DNA from: Microtetraspora sp. NBRC 13810
Lineage (GTDB): Bacteria > Actinomycetota > Actinomycetes > Streptosporangiales > Streptosporangiaceae
Direction: 5' to 3'
Assembly: GCF_030268685.1 (NCBI RefSeq)
Contig: NZ_BSRQ01000014.1
Coordinates: 1-64,000 of the forward strand
Length of the DNA stretch: 64,000 nucleotides
The notes beneath the pieces were generated by a model. The model was not told where the DNA came from, ran no database searches, and saw only the letters and a list, made by a program, of their open reading frames with translations. Positions 7,500 to 15,425 of this stretch are shown one piece after another. The translations under genes were made by a program, and so were the position numbers. How positions within the stretch are numbered: position 1 is the stretch's first letter; the number at the start of each line of letters is the position of its first letter.

Positions 7500-8066
7500 G
7501 TGAGCTGGTCACTGAGCCGCCTTAAGCCCCGCGAGCCAGAACTGCTTGATGCGACATTCTTATCGGCTGGACGAGCGCTCTATCTGGCTAACGAATTTGA
7601 GTCGAAATGCCAGTTCGTACTAAGGATCTCGAATCTCATTGCAATCGTGGAAGACGATCCAGTCCTGGGCCTACAAGAGGCAATTTCATTGCTTCCTGGC
7701 GAAAAAATGCTGGGGCCTACATTGAAGGACCTTACCCAGCATACGTTAGGTGGTTTCGGCTCCCAGGATATTGGCGTTCTCGACAAAGCGCGGAAGGGTC
7801 GGAATTTCATTGCCCATGAAGGAGCAGCAATTGGAGTGATGTGGGCTGCAAAAAGCAACCAAATCCTTGATCACATAATCCGTCTGCGTGCTGCCGTTGC
7901 AGATCTGGCGCATGGGGATAACTTAATTTCACAGTGGTGTCACGGCATTGAAGAGCCGAAAGAGTCTCTGCCAAGATTCTTCATCGAAGCGTACCCGTCG
8001 ATGATCGATGAATGGGTCTTTGGCCACTTTGGCGAACTGCTCGATGCCCTTGATTCCGGTGACTAA
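7500..8066 (+). CDS. HEPN-like protein (Rx4H motif), 188 aa
   Basis: All-helical protein with KARKGRNFIAHEG at about residues 106-118; RNFIAH matches the Rx4-6H catalytic motif of HEPN ribonucleases. Base composition is clearly lower in GC and third-position G/C than its neighbours, a sign of separate transfer. The GTG at 7500 is chosen because upstream sequence in the same frame lacks conserved character; ATG 7443 is possible. The next gene downstream encodes a nucleotidyltransferase, the usual partner of HEPN toxins, though 316 bases separate them. A non-toxic HEPN-fold protein is the alternative. Confidence 0.55.
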   Translation: MSWSLSRLKPREPELLDATFLSAGRALYLANEFESKCQFVLRISNLIAIVEDDPVLGLQEAISLLPGEKMLGPTLKDLTQHTLGGFGSQDIGVLDKARKGRNFIAHEGAAIGVMWAAKSNQILDHIIRLRAAVADLAHGDNLISQWCHGIEEPKESLPRFFIEAYPSMIDEWVFGHFGELLDALDSGD

Positions 8067-8382
8067 TCAGATTAGGCAGCAGCGCCAGCGCTCGACCACG
8101 GCTCTCGATTCCACTCATCTAGTGATCCGGTTGAGGCCGTGACGATCGCCGGCTTCGGTTCTCTCCATGGGGGCTGGGGCGATCGGCTGCCGCGGACCGA
8201 CTTCGTCGGTCCTTGCCACCGGATGACCAGGCTGGTCAAGCGCGCTGGGAAGCGATGGGCGTGTGGCGCGCGTTGAGAAGCGGTCACTCTGCCACTTCGC
8301 CGGGAGTTGGTTGGCGACGCGCGTAGGATTCTAGTCGTTGTTTGTCTCAGAAGCGGGGGCAGGTCGTAGGAGCTGGGGGAAC
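8067..8382 (+). repeat. Intergenic stretch containing a dispersed repeat copy
   Basis: Bases 8129-8160 match 14681-14712 at 28 of 32 positions (shared core GAGGCCGTGACGATCGC). No gene is evident on either strand. The two copies flank the nucleotidyltransferase-to-macro-domain block, so they may be scars of the same mobile element. Confidence 0.4.
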
Positions 8383-9165
8383 GTGATCCGTGATGATGCG
8401 CTCGATGCCCTGCTGGAGATGAACATTCCGGCCAGCGTTCTGGAAGACTTCCCTGAGCTACCTGCAGACGTCGAGGGGTTGTTGGTCTACGGGAGCCGTG
8501 CCCGCCGAGACGCCGTGCCCGATTCGGACCTGGATGTGCTGGCCCTGGTGACGACTCAGCGACCCAGCACTGACTCCGGTTACGTGCACGTGAGCTACTA
8601 CACCCGGAAGCAGCTCTCGACCGGCATCGGCACTCTTTTTGGGGCCCATCTCAAGCGTGACGCCAAGATTGTTTGGGACAGCCACGGCCATCTGACCCGC
8701 GCTGTGGAGGACATGGGCGAGGTCGACACCAAGCGACTCCTTGCCCGCGCTTGGAGTCTGTCTAAGCTCTTCACCACCCTGGAGCGAGATTTGCCGAAGT
8801 ACCTCTCCGGCCTCTTGCGTCAGGCCCGGTACCTGCTACGCAGCTGCCTATACGCACGGGCCATCGCGGATGGTGCTCCCTGCTTCTCAGTGAGGGAGTT
8901 GGCCGTCCGGCATGAAGATCCTTACTTGGCTCGACTCCTGGCCTCACGGCAGTCAGGTGAGGCGACGGCAGCAGACCTTGAGCACTGTCTGTCCCGACTG
9001 CGCAGGATAATCGGCGAGTTCCCGCCCAACGAACATGGTTCCCTTGAGGCCACAGTCGTCAACGAATGGGGACGTCCCAGCGACATCCTCTCGATGGCGT
9101 TCATGGCCCTGGGCGTCACTGGGAAGACCTCCGACTACGCCGAGGTGGAGAAGATTTTGTTGTGA
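8383..9165 (+). CDS. Nucleotidyltransferase-fold protein with helical C-terminal domain
   Basis: A 260-residue protein with the polymerase-beta-like motif GSRARRDAVPDSDLDVLAL (about residues 38-56), i.e. GS-x9-D-x-D with both metal-binding aspartates. Residues about 115-250 are helical (SGLLRQARYLLRSCLYARAI) and resemble the bundle that follows the NTase core in KNTase/MNT-type proteins. The GTG start at 8383 follows GGGGGA; the open frame starting at 8338 lacks an RBS. It overlaps the phosphatase gene by GTGA, so the products are made together. Substrate (protein, tRNA or small molecule) is unknown. Confidence 0.75.
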   Translation: MIRDDALDALLEMNIPASVLEDFPELPADVEGLLVYGSRARRDAVPDSDLDVLALVTTQRPSTDSGYVHVSYYTRKQLSTGIGTLFGAHLKRDAKIVWDSHGHLTRAVEDMGEVDTKRLLARAWSLSKLFTTLERDLPKYLSGLLRQARYLLRSCLYARAIADGAPCFSVRELAVRHEDPYLARLLASRQSGEATAADLEHCLSRLRRIIGEFPPNEHGSLEATVVNEWGRPSDILSMAFMALGVTGKTSDYAEVEKILL

Positions 9166-9770
9166 GCGCCGAGATAGCGTTTGTAGGCGACATCCACGGA
9201 AATTTGAGCGCTCTCCGGGGGCTATGCGAAGCCCTCGCTGCGCGAGGTGGACCGCACGCGATTTTCCTTGGTGACTACATCAACAAAGGTGCGCAGTCTG
9301 CCGAGGTGATGGAAGAGCTCCTTGCCTATTCCGGATCCGGGTACGCGACCCTCCTCAGGGGGAACCACGAGTCAGCGCTGCTCGATGCGTTGGACAACGA
9401 AGACTTGACGGCCTTCCTCAAGATGGGCGGAGCAATGACCATTCGGTCGTACGTTGGAACGAAAGTCGGACCCGACGTACTCAGTGAGTTTCGCGCCAGG
9501 TTTCCGAGTGAGCATTTAGGCGGGATACGGCGTATGCCCGAGACATACGAGTCGAATGATTTCATCGCGCAGCACACCCCTCCGTCCGCCGTGACGCGCA
9601 AGTTCCGGGTGAGTGCACACGTTCCAGTCGGCAAGCTTCCGAGGATCGGCCCCAACTCGGCGCAGCTGGATACCGGTTGTGGGTTCGATTACGGTCGTCT
9701 CACGGCTCTACTGTGGCCCAGCCTCGACTACGTCCAGGTTGACGCCCATGGCGCCATCGTGACCAGCTGA
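9162..9770 (+). CDS. PPP-superfamily metallophosphoesterase
   Basis: A 202-residue protein with the ordered phosphatase motifs GDIHGN (residues 8-13), GDYINKG, RGNHE and a late SAHVPVG, matching GDxHG / GDxxDRG / GNHD/E / H of PPP phosphatases, with two conservative changes in the second motif. GTG at 9162 overlaps the TGA of the nucleotidyltransferase gene. Pairing a nucleotide-adding enzyme with a phosphoesterase suggests opposing activities on one target, for example addition and removal of a nucleotide; this is inference. Confidence 0.75.
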   Translation: MSAEIAFVGDIHGNLSALRGLCEALAARGGPHAIFLGDYINKGAQSAEVMEELLAYSGSGYATLLRGNHESALLDALDNEDLTAFLKMGGAMTIRSYVGTKVGPDVLSEFRARFPSEHLGGIRRMPETYESNDFIAQHTPPSAVTRKFRVSAHVPVGKLPRIGPNSAQLDTGCGFDYGRLTALLWPSLDYVQVDAHGAIVTS

Positions 9771-9788
9771 CGGCGAACCGCCGCTCGG

Positions 9789-11222
9789 TCATTCGTCCAG
9801 CTGATCAAGGAGCCACTGGGCTCGCTGTTCGCCGTCCCTGTTCCCCATCGCCGTGTTCACTTCGAGACAGGCGCGCGCGTGCTCTCCCGCCTCGCGTCCC
9901 ATACCGGCTGCACGGCAGCATTGTGCAAGCACGAGCAGGGAGATGGCTTCGCCCCGTCTGCTAGCGATCTGCCGGTTCAGAGACAAAGCACGCTCGGCAT
10001 ACGGCATGCCCTCGTCAGGCCGGCCCTGGCGGAGACACACCTGTGCGGCCAACGCCTCGGCATTCGCATGTAGTGCCGTCGGTGGTGTGCCACGCAGAGT
10101 CGAGACTACTTCGTTCGCATGAGAAGCCGCGGTTTCCAAGTCCCCCACACGAACCTCAAGCCTTGCCAGATTGACGAGGGACTGGCACACGTCCAGGTCG
10201 TTGCCCAAAGCGCGCCTCGAATCGAGAGACTTTTGGAAAGCGCGCCGAGCCGGCCCCAGGTCGCCGATTTTCTGGTGCGCAAGTCCTAGGTCGTCGAGGA
10301 TCCGACAGCGGACTTTCTGGGCGTAGGCGTCACTCTCGCTAAGAAGTGTTAAGGCTTGCTCGAGCCGTCCTATTGCATCGACGTCGCGTCCCTGCCGACG
10401 CAGCACCCCTGCTTGAGCAGCGAAGGCTTCCGCTGCGAGCGGTGCGTACAGGTGTGAGGCTGTACTGACGAAGTGGTCGATGGCGCGCTGCGTCGCGGCG
10501 TGAGCCTCGTCGAGCAAACCGTAGCGGGCCAGGAACCGAGCGTAGGCCAGCTGTTCGGCCGGGCCGCCCAACGCGGCTGCCTCCCGGAGGTCCGCCCGTC
10601 CAGCCTCAGCCTGACCGAGGTCGACCAACTTTTCGCCGCGCAGGCGCAGGTTCGCAGCCCGCAAGACGTCCTTCCCGGACGACGGCAGCAGGTCGACATG
10701 CCTATGGACCTTCGATCCGGCCAGCGCTTTCCAAGCATCGAGGCGGTCAGTCAGCTTCGTCTTGAGCTCACGCATGTCCGCGATGGACTCATACATCATC
10801 GCGTGGTGACGGGACATCTGCTCTCGGAGCTTCACGATCCGTTCAGCGGGCGAAGGATGATTGAGAAAGGCCACCCACACGTCCCGCATCGGCTGCTCGG
10901 CACGGCCGAGCTCAAGCAGGCCCGTGAAGAGCTCCTCCTCGCTACCGGACGTGTATCCCCACGGACTGCCCGACTCGCTACCCCAAGATCCCTTGAACAA
11001 CGCGACCAGAAAGTGACTCTCACCAATGAGTTCATTGATTGCCTCCTGTGGCCGCCGGGCAGTTCCTCGCACGCGCTCCCAGCCGACGACTTCGTAGGCA
11101 ACGTTGCTCTCGCATCTGCAACGAGCGTTGTACTCATCGACGCTGGCGCGAACAACTTCACGCTCGTCTGAGAGATCGCCGGGCGAGGCTAGAAAAATGC
11201 GGAGCGGCAACGCGTCAGCCAT
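9789..11222 (-). CDS. DUF4062 domain protein with TPR repeats
   Basis: A 477-residue protein starting at ATG 11222 (MADALPLRIFLASPGDLSDE), the characteristic beginning of DUF4062, followed by a Rossmann-like domain to about residue 125 (HFLVALFKGSWG). Residues 180-475 are TPR-like helical pairs (LGLAHQKIGDLGPARRAFQK and repeats). DUF4062 proteins often precede STAND or TPR modules and are suspected sensors in conflict systems. The frame is open to 11390 but upstream codons lack coding character. It is convergent with the phosphatase gene, 18 bases apart. Confidence 0.75.
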   Translation of the reverse strand: MADALPLRIFLASPGDLSDEREVVRASVDEYNARCRCESNVAYEVVGWERVRGTARRPQEAINELIGESHFLVALFKGSWGSESGSPWGYTSGSEEELFTGLLELGRAEQPMRDVWVAFLNHPSPAERIVKLREQMSRHHAMMYESIADMRELKTKLTDRLDAWKALAGSKVHRHVDLLPSSGKDVLRAANLRLRGEKLVDLGQAEAGRADLREAAALGGPAEQLAYARFLARYGLLDEAHAATQRAIDHFVSTASHLYAPLAAEAFAAQAGVLRRQGRDVDAIGRLEQALTLLSESDAYAQKVRCRILDDLGLAHQKIGDLGPARRAFQKSLDSRRALGNDLDVCQSLVNLARLEVRVGDLETAASHANEVVSTLRGTPPTALHANAEALAAQVCLRQGRPDEGMPYAERALSLNRQIASRRGEAISLLVLAQCCRAAGMGREAGEHARACLEVNTAMGNRDGEQRAQWLLDQLDE

Positions 11223-11696
11223 GGACCCGACGATATCGGGTGCATTCACGAGGCGCCTGCGGGAGAAGAACATATGTGGCCTAATTGAGTGCTCGCAGTC
11301 CAAAGCCTCCCGAGCCTCCCAAGAGCTGGGCACTCGCTCGCACGAATCGTGCCCTCTCGCGTTCGGGCGCGCGCACATCCTCCGGGGCATTGAGGGTACT
11401 GACGCCAGCGCTAACGACGGTGGCAGATGGCCACGGACGGCGATGGATATGCGGGGATGGGCGCGGTCAGGCCAAGGGATGCCTGTGGGCAGCCCTGAAC
11501 ATTCCTGATCTTGCTACGGATCAGCTGTCAGCGCCCTACTGTAAGCAGGATTTGCGAGTTTGAGCAGAGGAGAACCAATTTGCCCCGGCTCCTGGGCCCG
11601 TTTATCGAACCGGACGTGAGAGCTAATCTCCACGTCCGCCCAAGTTCGGACCATCACGTCTTGAACTAGGTCATCGCCGTCGTGGACCGCGTCTAA
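11223..11696. other. Intergenic region, no firm gene
   Basis: About 470 bases without a convincing gene. A 29-codon frame on the plus strand (TTG 11580, preceded by AGGAGA) ends at 11669; it is noted only for its RBS. The promoter of the leftward DUF4062 gene must lie at the left of this stretch, but no clear -35/-10 pair is visible. Confidence 0.3.
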
Positions 11697-12752
11697 CTAG
11701 TTCTCTCTAGAGAGTTCTGGGTCTGCGTCCAGAGCTGATCTACACGCGGCGGCCTGCACGTCGGTGTATGCCAGCAGATAGACAACGCGGATGCGCGACG
11801 CCGTGTGGGAACGAAAGTAGGCCACCGTCGCAGCTAGCAGGGAGTTTACGGTCTTGTGCAAGTCGCTGTTGCCCGCGCCGGTCCCAAGAAGAGGCAGGAC
11901 GACTGAGCGCAGTGTCTCCCCGGCTGTTGCGAGTCGGTCAACCTCGGCGAGGATGTTACGGACACACCGCTCCAAATCCATGACCGGACGGTAACCGGAG
12001 CCTGGTTCACCCTCGACGGCAGCGACATGCAGGATCCGCCGGACCTGGTGGCTTTCCTGAAGCTCCCCTGGCCCGGTGACCAGTACCGTGCCAGCCGGCA
12101 CATGAGAGCGGCCTGTCATGCGTTCGGCGAGTTCCAGGGCGATTGTGTCGCGAACCAGATGGCCGACGTCATCCCTACGGCCGCCGTGGAAGCGAATCGT
12201 CGCGGAAATGGTGGGCTCGTCGATGCGTGACATGTCCATCCGGGTATTCTCCGGATTGACCCACACGTCGGTCCCTAGGACATTGGCCAGATTCCCGGTG
12301 ATTATTCCAACTCGGTGCCGCCGGTCGCCGCGCAACGGCAGTTCATATCTCGTGCACTGGGTGAGAGGGCTCGGACCGTCTACCGGTGGACGCTCGCTAA
12401 GCAACTGTCTGTGTAGTGCGGCGTTCTCCCGAGTGGTCTTCTTTAAATTGGCTGCCAGTTCGTCCCATTGGCGCGTCCTAGCCAGCCATGCGAAGGATGC
12501 CATCATGAAGAACGCGGCGAAGCCGGCGGCGCCGCCGATCCCGAACCCCAGCGCCCGGCCCTCGGTTAGCGAGTCTGGAAACGCAGAGAATAGAAAGAGT
12601 GCCGCAGCCAGAGAGTAGAGAAGAATCACGGGCAGTTGGAGAGCGTACAGTCGCTCGGCGCGACCGGGCGCCGACGACCAGATCTGTAGCGCGATGCCGG
12701 AAACGGCGAGTGCCGCGGTGATGACCAAGTGCAGCGGGCTCATCGGTGGCAT
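11697..12752 (-). CDS. Membrane-anchored macro-domain protein
   Basis: A 351-residue protein: three hydrophobic helices in the first 90 residues (LVITAALAVSGIAL, LPVILLYSLAAALFLFS, GGAAGFAAFFMMASFAWL), a coiled coil (NLKKTTRENAALHRQL), then a macro domain (about 130-340) with IITGNLANVLGTDVWVNPEN and the second ligand loop VVLPLLGTGAG. Macro domains bind ADP-ribose or related NAD-derived nucleotides and may hydrolyse ADP-ribosylation. ATG 12752 is preferred (AGAGAGG upstream); GTG 12776 is possible. The ADP-ribosyltransferase-like candidate at 13416 lies upstream in the opposite direction. Confidence 0.75.
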   Translation of the reverse strand: MPPMSPLHLVITAALAVSGIALQIWSSAPGRAERLYALQLPVILLYSLAAALFLFSAFPDSLTEGRALGFGIGGAAGFAAFFMMASFAWLARTRQWDELAANLKKTTRENAALHRQLLSERPPVDGPSPLTQCTRYELPLRGDRRHRVGIITGNLANVLGTDVWVNPENTRMDMSRIDEPTISATIRFHGGRRDDVGHLVRDTIALELAERMTGRSHVPAGTVLVTGPGELQESHQVRRILHVAAVEGEPGSGYRPVMDLERCVRNILAEVDRLATAGETLRSVVLPLLGTGAGNSDLHKTVNSLLAATVAYFRSHTASRIRVVYLLAYTDVQAAACRSALDADPELSREN

Positions 12753-12939
12753 CGATCCTCTCTGCGTCGTGTCCACGTTGCTCAGTCGCTCCGCGACACT
12801 TGTCGGACGCCGATATTATGCGCAGCCGCCCATGACGCAGGTCCTGGAAAACCATAAATATCCGGTCTGCAGGCATTGCTTGCCCCGTGCACTGGCTTCG
12901 TGGAGCGGTGCACATGCCCCACTTGCCTGATTACACAAA

Positions 12940-13290
12940 GTCCGATCGGCAAGAGTTAGGACTTGGAGCTCCGTCTTGGTCATGTCGCGGTGGAGGAGCT
13001 TGCCACTGATCCGGTTGAGCTGACGGGAGATCCAGAGATGTTCCTACGCCGACGTCGACGCAGTCCCCAAGCGAGGCGAGCACCTTACCGCAACGCAGTC
13101 CGAGGAGGAGCATCAGGGCGTACGCGGCGTAGAGCGGATCATACGTGGCAGGGGCATGAGCACGGTGCCGACCATGGTGTGCGGGATATCCAGAGGCCAT
13201 CCAAATCCTGCGCGAGCAGGGGTGGGGCGCTCTAAGATCTGCGTGTGGCTTCCGCTCACCGGGCCTCGAGGCCCTGCGGTTCAGCTCCAC
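12940..13290 (-). pseudogene. Tyrosine recombinase (integrase) remnant, frameshifted
   Basis: One minus-strand frame contains DPLYAAYALMLLLGLRCGKV, matching the RxxE-containing helix region of AICE integrases (usually LGLRxGEVLGL, here G-K-V in place of G-E-V). In another frame of the same strand the text continues as WISRQLNRISGKLLHRDMTK followed by TELQVLTLAD, matching the next conserved stretch (WQLQRV.G.LLHR.TKTE). So an integrase gene has been broken by at least one frameshift and truncated at both ends. The rest of 12777-13415 holds no gene. Confidence 0.65.
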
Positions 13291-13415
13291 TTGTCATCGA
13301 GCGACGGGGTTCTCCGTCGCCCCGGAACTAGGCTCCGAATTGGCTTGGTCCTGGGCGGCCAGTCAAGCCCCTGTTTTGCCGCCTGTATGCGCTTAAGTGC
13401 ACTAGAGTTTAGATT

Positions 13416-14441
13416 GTGCACAAGGTAGACGAGTCAGGTCATGACTGCCTCATCAAGCTTCGTCTCGTTCATAGAGAGGGGGCGTCGATTTTTCTGGTCG
13501 ACCAAGTCGTCGTTGAGCAGGATGGACGTCACTTCTGGCTACAGCCGCAGTGGATCTACCCGCCACTACTTGGGTTCTGGGAGGGTAGGGCTGGCGCAAG
13601 CGTAGGCGTGGTGACGATCGGTCTGAGGAACACTGCCGCCGAGACGCAGATCGAGATCCCGAGTGATGGTCACGTTGTTGCCCTTTCGGATCACGCGCAT
13701 GTCTACCGGGGCAAGCTCAGGTCGCCGGACGCCCTCAAGCGGCACAAGGCGGGGGCCGCTCGGTTGCGCCCAGACGGCGGTTTCGACCTGCGCTTGTACC
13801 ACCACACCACAATGGCGGCAAAGATTGCAATCGAATCGAGCGGGGAGGTCCGGGGATCCGCCTGGAACTTCCAGGGGAATAAGCGGCTCGCGAACTGCTC
13901 ATACGCCTACTTTACAAGTCTGCCGAGTGTCGCGACCGAGGCAGACCTGCATCGAATCGCGATGGCATCGGACGGCAAGTTGCCTCTCCGCCTAGATCAG
14001 AGTCTGGACCACGCACCGCCTGATGTGGAGCTTGAGGTGTACCGAGAGAGCACCAGGAACCGCGATCAGACGCTCTGGCTGTGGGTGCCGGCTGAGCATG
14101 TCTCGCCGTCGCACATCTTCGTGCACCCGCGATTCACGCTTGAGTATGAAGTTGCGCAGCCATTCATCTACCGCGTCGGCCTCAAGCCTGACGGAGCATA
14201 TCGGTTTTCCAGGGACAGCGCCTCGCCAGATCAGCCTGACCTGAAACGATTCGACTATGTGATCCTCGGCGACGCTTCGAGCCCCGACGGTTTGGTCGCC
14301 CCATACGATGAGGAGAACACCGCTCATACGTTTGAGATCCAGGATCTCGGACCTGAGACCGTCCACAGTTTCTGGCTCTCACACGGGAACCAGCAGCTTT
14401 TCTCAGGTGGCGTCGAGAAACAGCAGTTCGCCCAGGAGTGA
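13416..14441 (+). CDS. Unrecognised 341-aa protein, possibly ADP-ribosyltransferase-like
   Basis: Start GTG 13416, no clear RBS. The N-terminal 120 residues are beta-rich. Residues 125-170 (FDLRLYHHTTMAAKIAIES and SYAYFTSLPSV) recall the H-x-T and Y-x-T strands of ADP-ribosyltransferase folds (His129/His130, Tyr165), with several possible glutamates downstream. This resemblance is weak and from inspection only. The gene is a neighbour of the macro-domain gene, which would make sense for an NAD-linked conflict pair. If the resemblance is wrong, the protein is simply unknown. Confidence 0.5.
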   Translation: MHKVDESGHDCLIKLRLVHREGASIFLVDQVVVEQDGRHFWLQPQWIYPPLLGFWEGRAGASVGVVTIGLRNTAAETQIEIPSDGHVVALSDHAHVYRGKLRSPDALKRHKAGAARLRPDGGFDLRLYHHTTMAAKIAIESSGEVRGSAWNFQGNKRLANCSYAYFTSLPSVATEADLHRIAMASDGKLPLRLDQSLDHAPPDVELEVYRESTRNRDQTLWLWVPAEHVSPSHIFVHPRFTLEYEVAQPFIYRVGLKPDGAYRFSRDSASPDQPDLKRFDYVILGDASSPDGLVAPYDEENTAHTFEIQDLGPETVHSFWLSHGNQQLFSGGVEKQQFAQE

Positions 14442-15062
14442 GCGCCCGACTGCTGTTGTCCTGTTGCCCAGTCGTGTCTGTCGCCACGCGACCACACGTC
14501 GGCATTCGCTGTCCGCCGGTAACGCCGATTCTCCGCAGATCTTGCTAACAACACCCCTGGACACCGGTGTACATCTCTGGAGGATAATCAGGCCGTATGA
14601 GTCGCTAAGCATGCGCTTCTGACAGCAGAGGACACCCGTGGACGATTTCGAACTGGCTACGGATCAGAAGGCGGCACGGTGGCTGAGGCCGTGACGATCG
14701 CGGACTTCGGTACTCGTCGTACGGCCATGGCCGCCGGGTGACCATCGCCGAGGTGACTGCAGCACTGACAGCAACGTCACCACACGCCGACTCATCCGCG
14801 TCACCGTCCACGCGCCCCTGACCACGGTCTCGATCAGCCGAGCAGGGTGATTGCTCCGCCTGAAAAGCGGAAGGTCGGGCCTGCCGCGTTGCCTCCGATG
14901 CTCGGGCCTGGTGGTCCTGCGCTCCGGGTCGGCTTGCCACCGGATCACCTGCTGAACCGCCGCCGCCAAGCAGGGAAGGGGCGATTGGGTCGCCGAATCA
15001 GTATCTGTAGTGATCCGGTCATATCCGGTAATCGCCCGCTGGCTGGTGGACGGTGGTTCATT
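14442..15062 (+). repeat. Gene-free stretch with two dispersed repeat copies
   Basis: 14681-14712 resembles 8129-8160 (28/32), and 14841-14880 resembles 20390-20429 (31/40, shared core CTGAAAAGC). No frame looks coding. These copies probably derive from decayed mobile elements. The promoter of the membrane-protein/STAND operon should lie near 15000-15060. Confidence 0.4.
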
Positions 15063-15425
15063 ATGAAGAACATGAGAGGCGGGCGAATGGTGGCGTGGGC
15101 CGGCGCGGCGGTGGCGGGAGTCGGTTGCACCCTGGCCGGGGTGCTGTTGGTGCGGGCCGGGCTAGATGACGCCGATAAGTGGGCCAGCATCATCGGCATG
15201 TGTATCGCGGCGGCCGGGTTGCCGCTGGCGGTCTACAGCATCGTTCTGGCCCACCGCTCCGCCCTACCCTCTACAACGGAGGAACTGCCGCAGACCCGGG
15301 CCCAGCCTAAAGCGCCCCAAGAGGAGGCCGGAGGCGGACCTGTCGTGTCCAACTCCACCATCGAAGGACCCAACATCCAGATCGGCCATGCTGACGGGGA
15401 CGTGGACATCCGCTATGAGCGCTGA
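15063..15425 (+). CDS. Two-helix membrane protein with C-terminal RHIM-like motif (candidate death effector)
   Basis: A 120-residue protein. Two hydrophobic helices span about residues 9-31 and 39-63 (AWAGAAVAGVGCTLAGVLLV, IIGMCIAAAGLPLAVYSIVL). A proline/glutamate-rich linker (65-92) leads to STIEGPNIQIGHADGDVDI (98-116). The IQIG core equals the (I/V)Q(I/V)G core of RHIM amyloid motifs, and nearly the same sequence occurs at the N-terminus of the NTPase encoded next. The gene overlaps the NTPase gene by 11 bases. In bacterial amyloid-signalling pairs the small partner is the membrane-damaging effector, seeded by the receptor; I infer that role here. Confidence 0.7.
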   Translation: MKNMRGGRMVAWAGAAVAGVGCTLAGVLLVRAGLDDADKWASIIGMCIAAAGLPLAVYSIVLAHRSALPSTTEELPQTRAQPKAPQEEAGGGPVVSNSTIEGPNIQIGHADGDVDIRYER

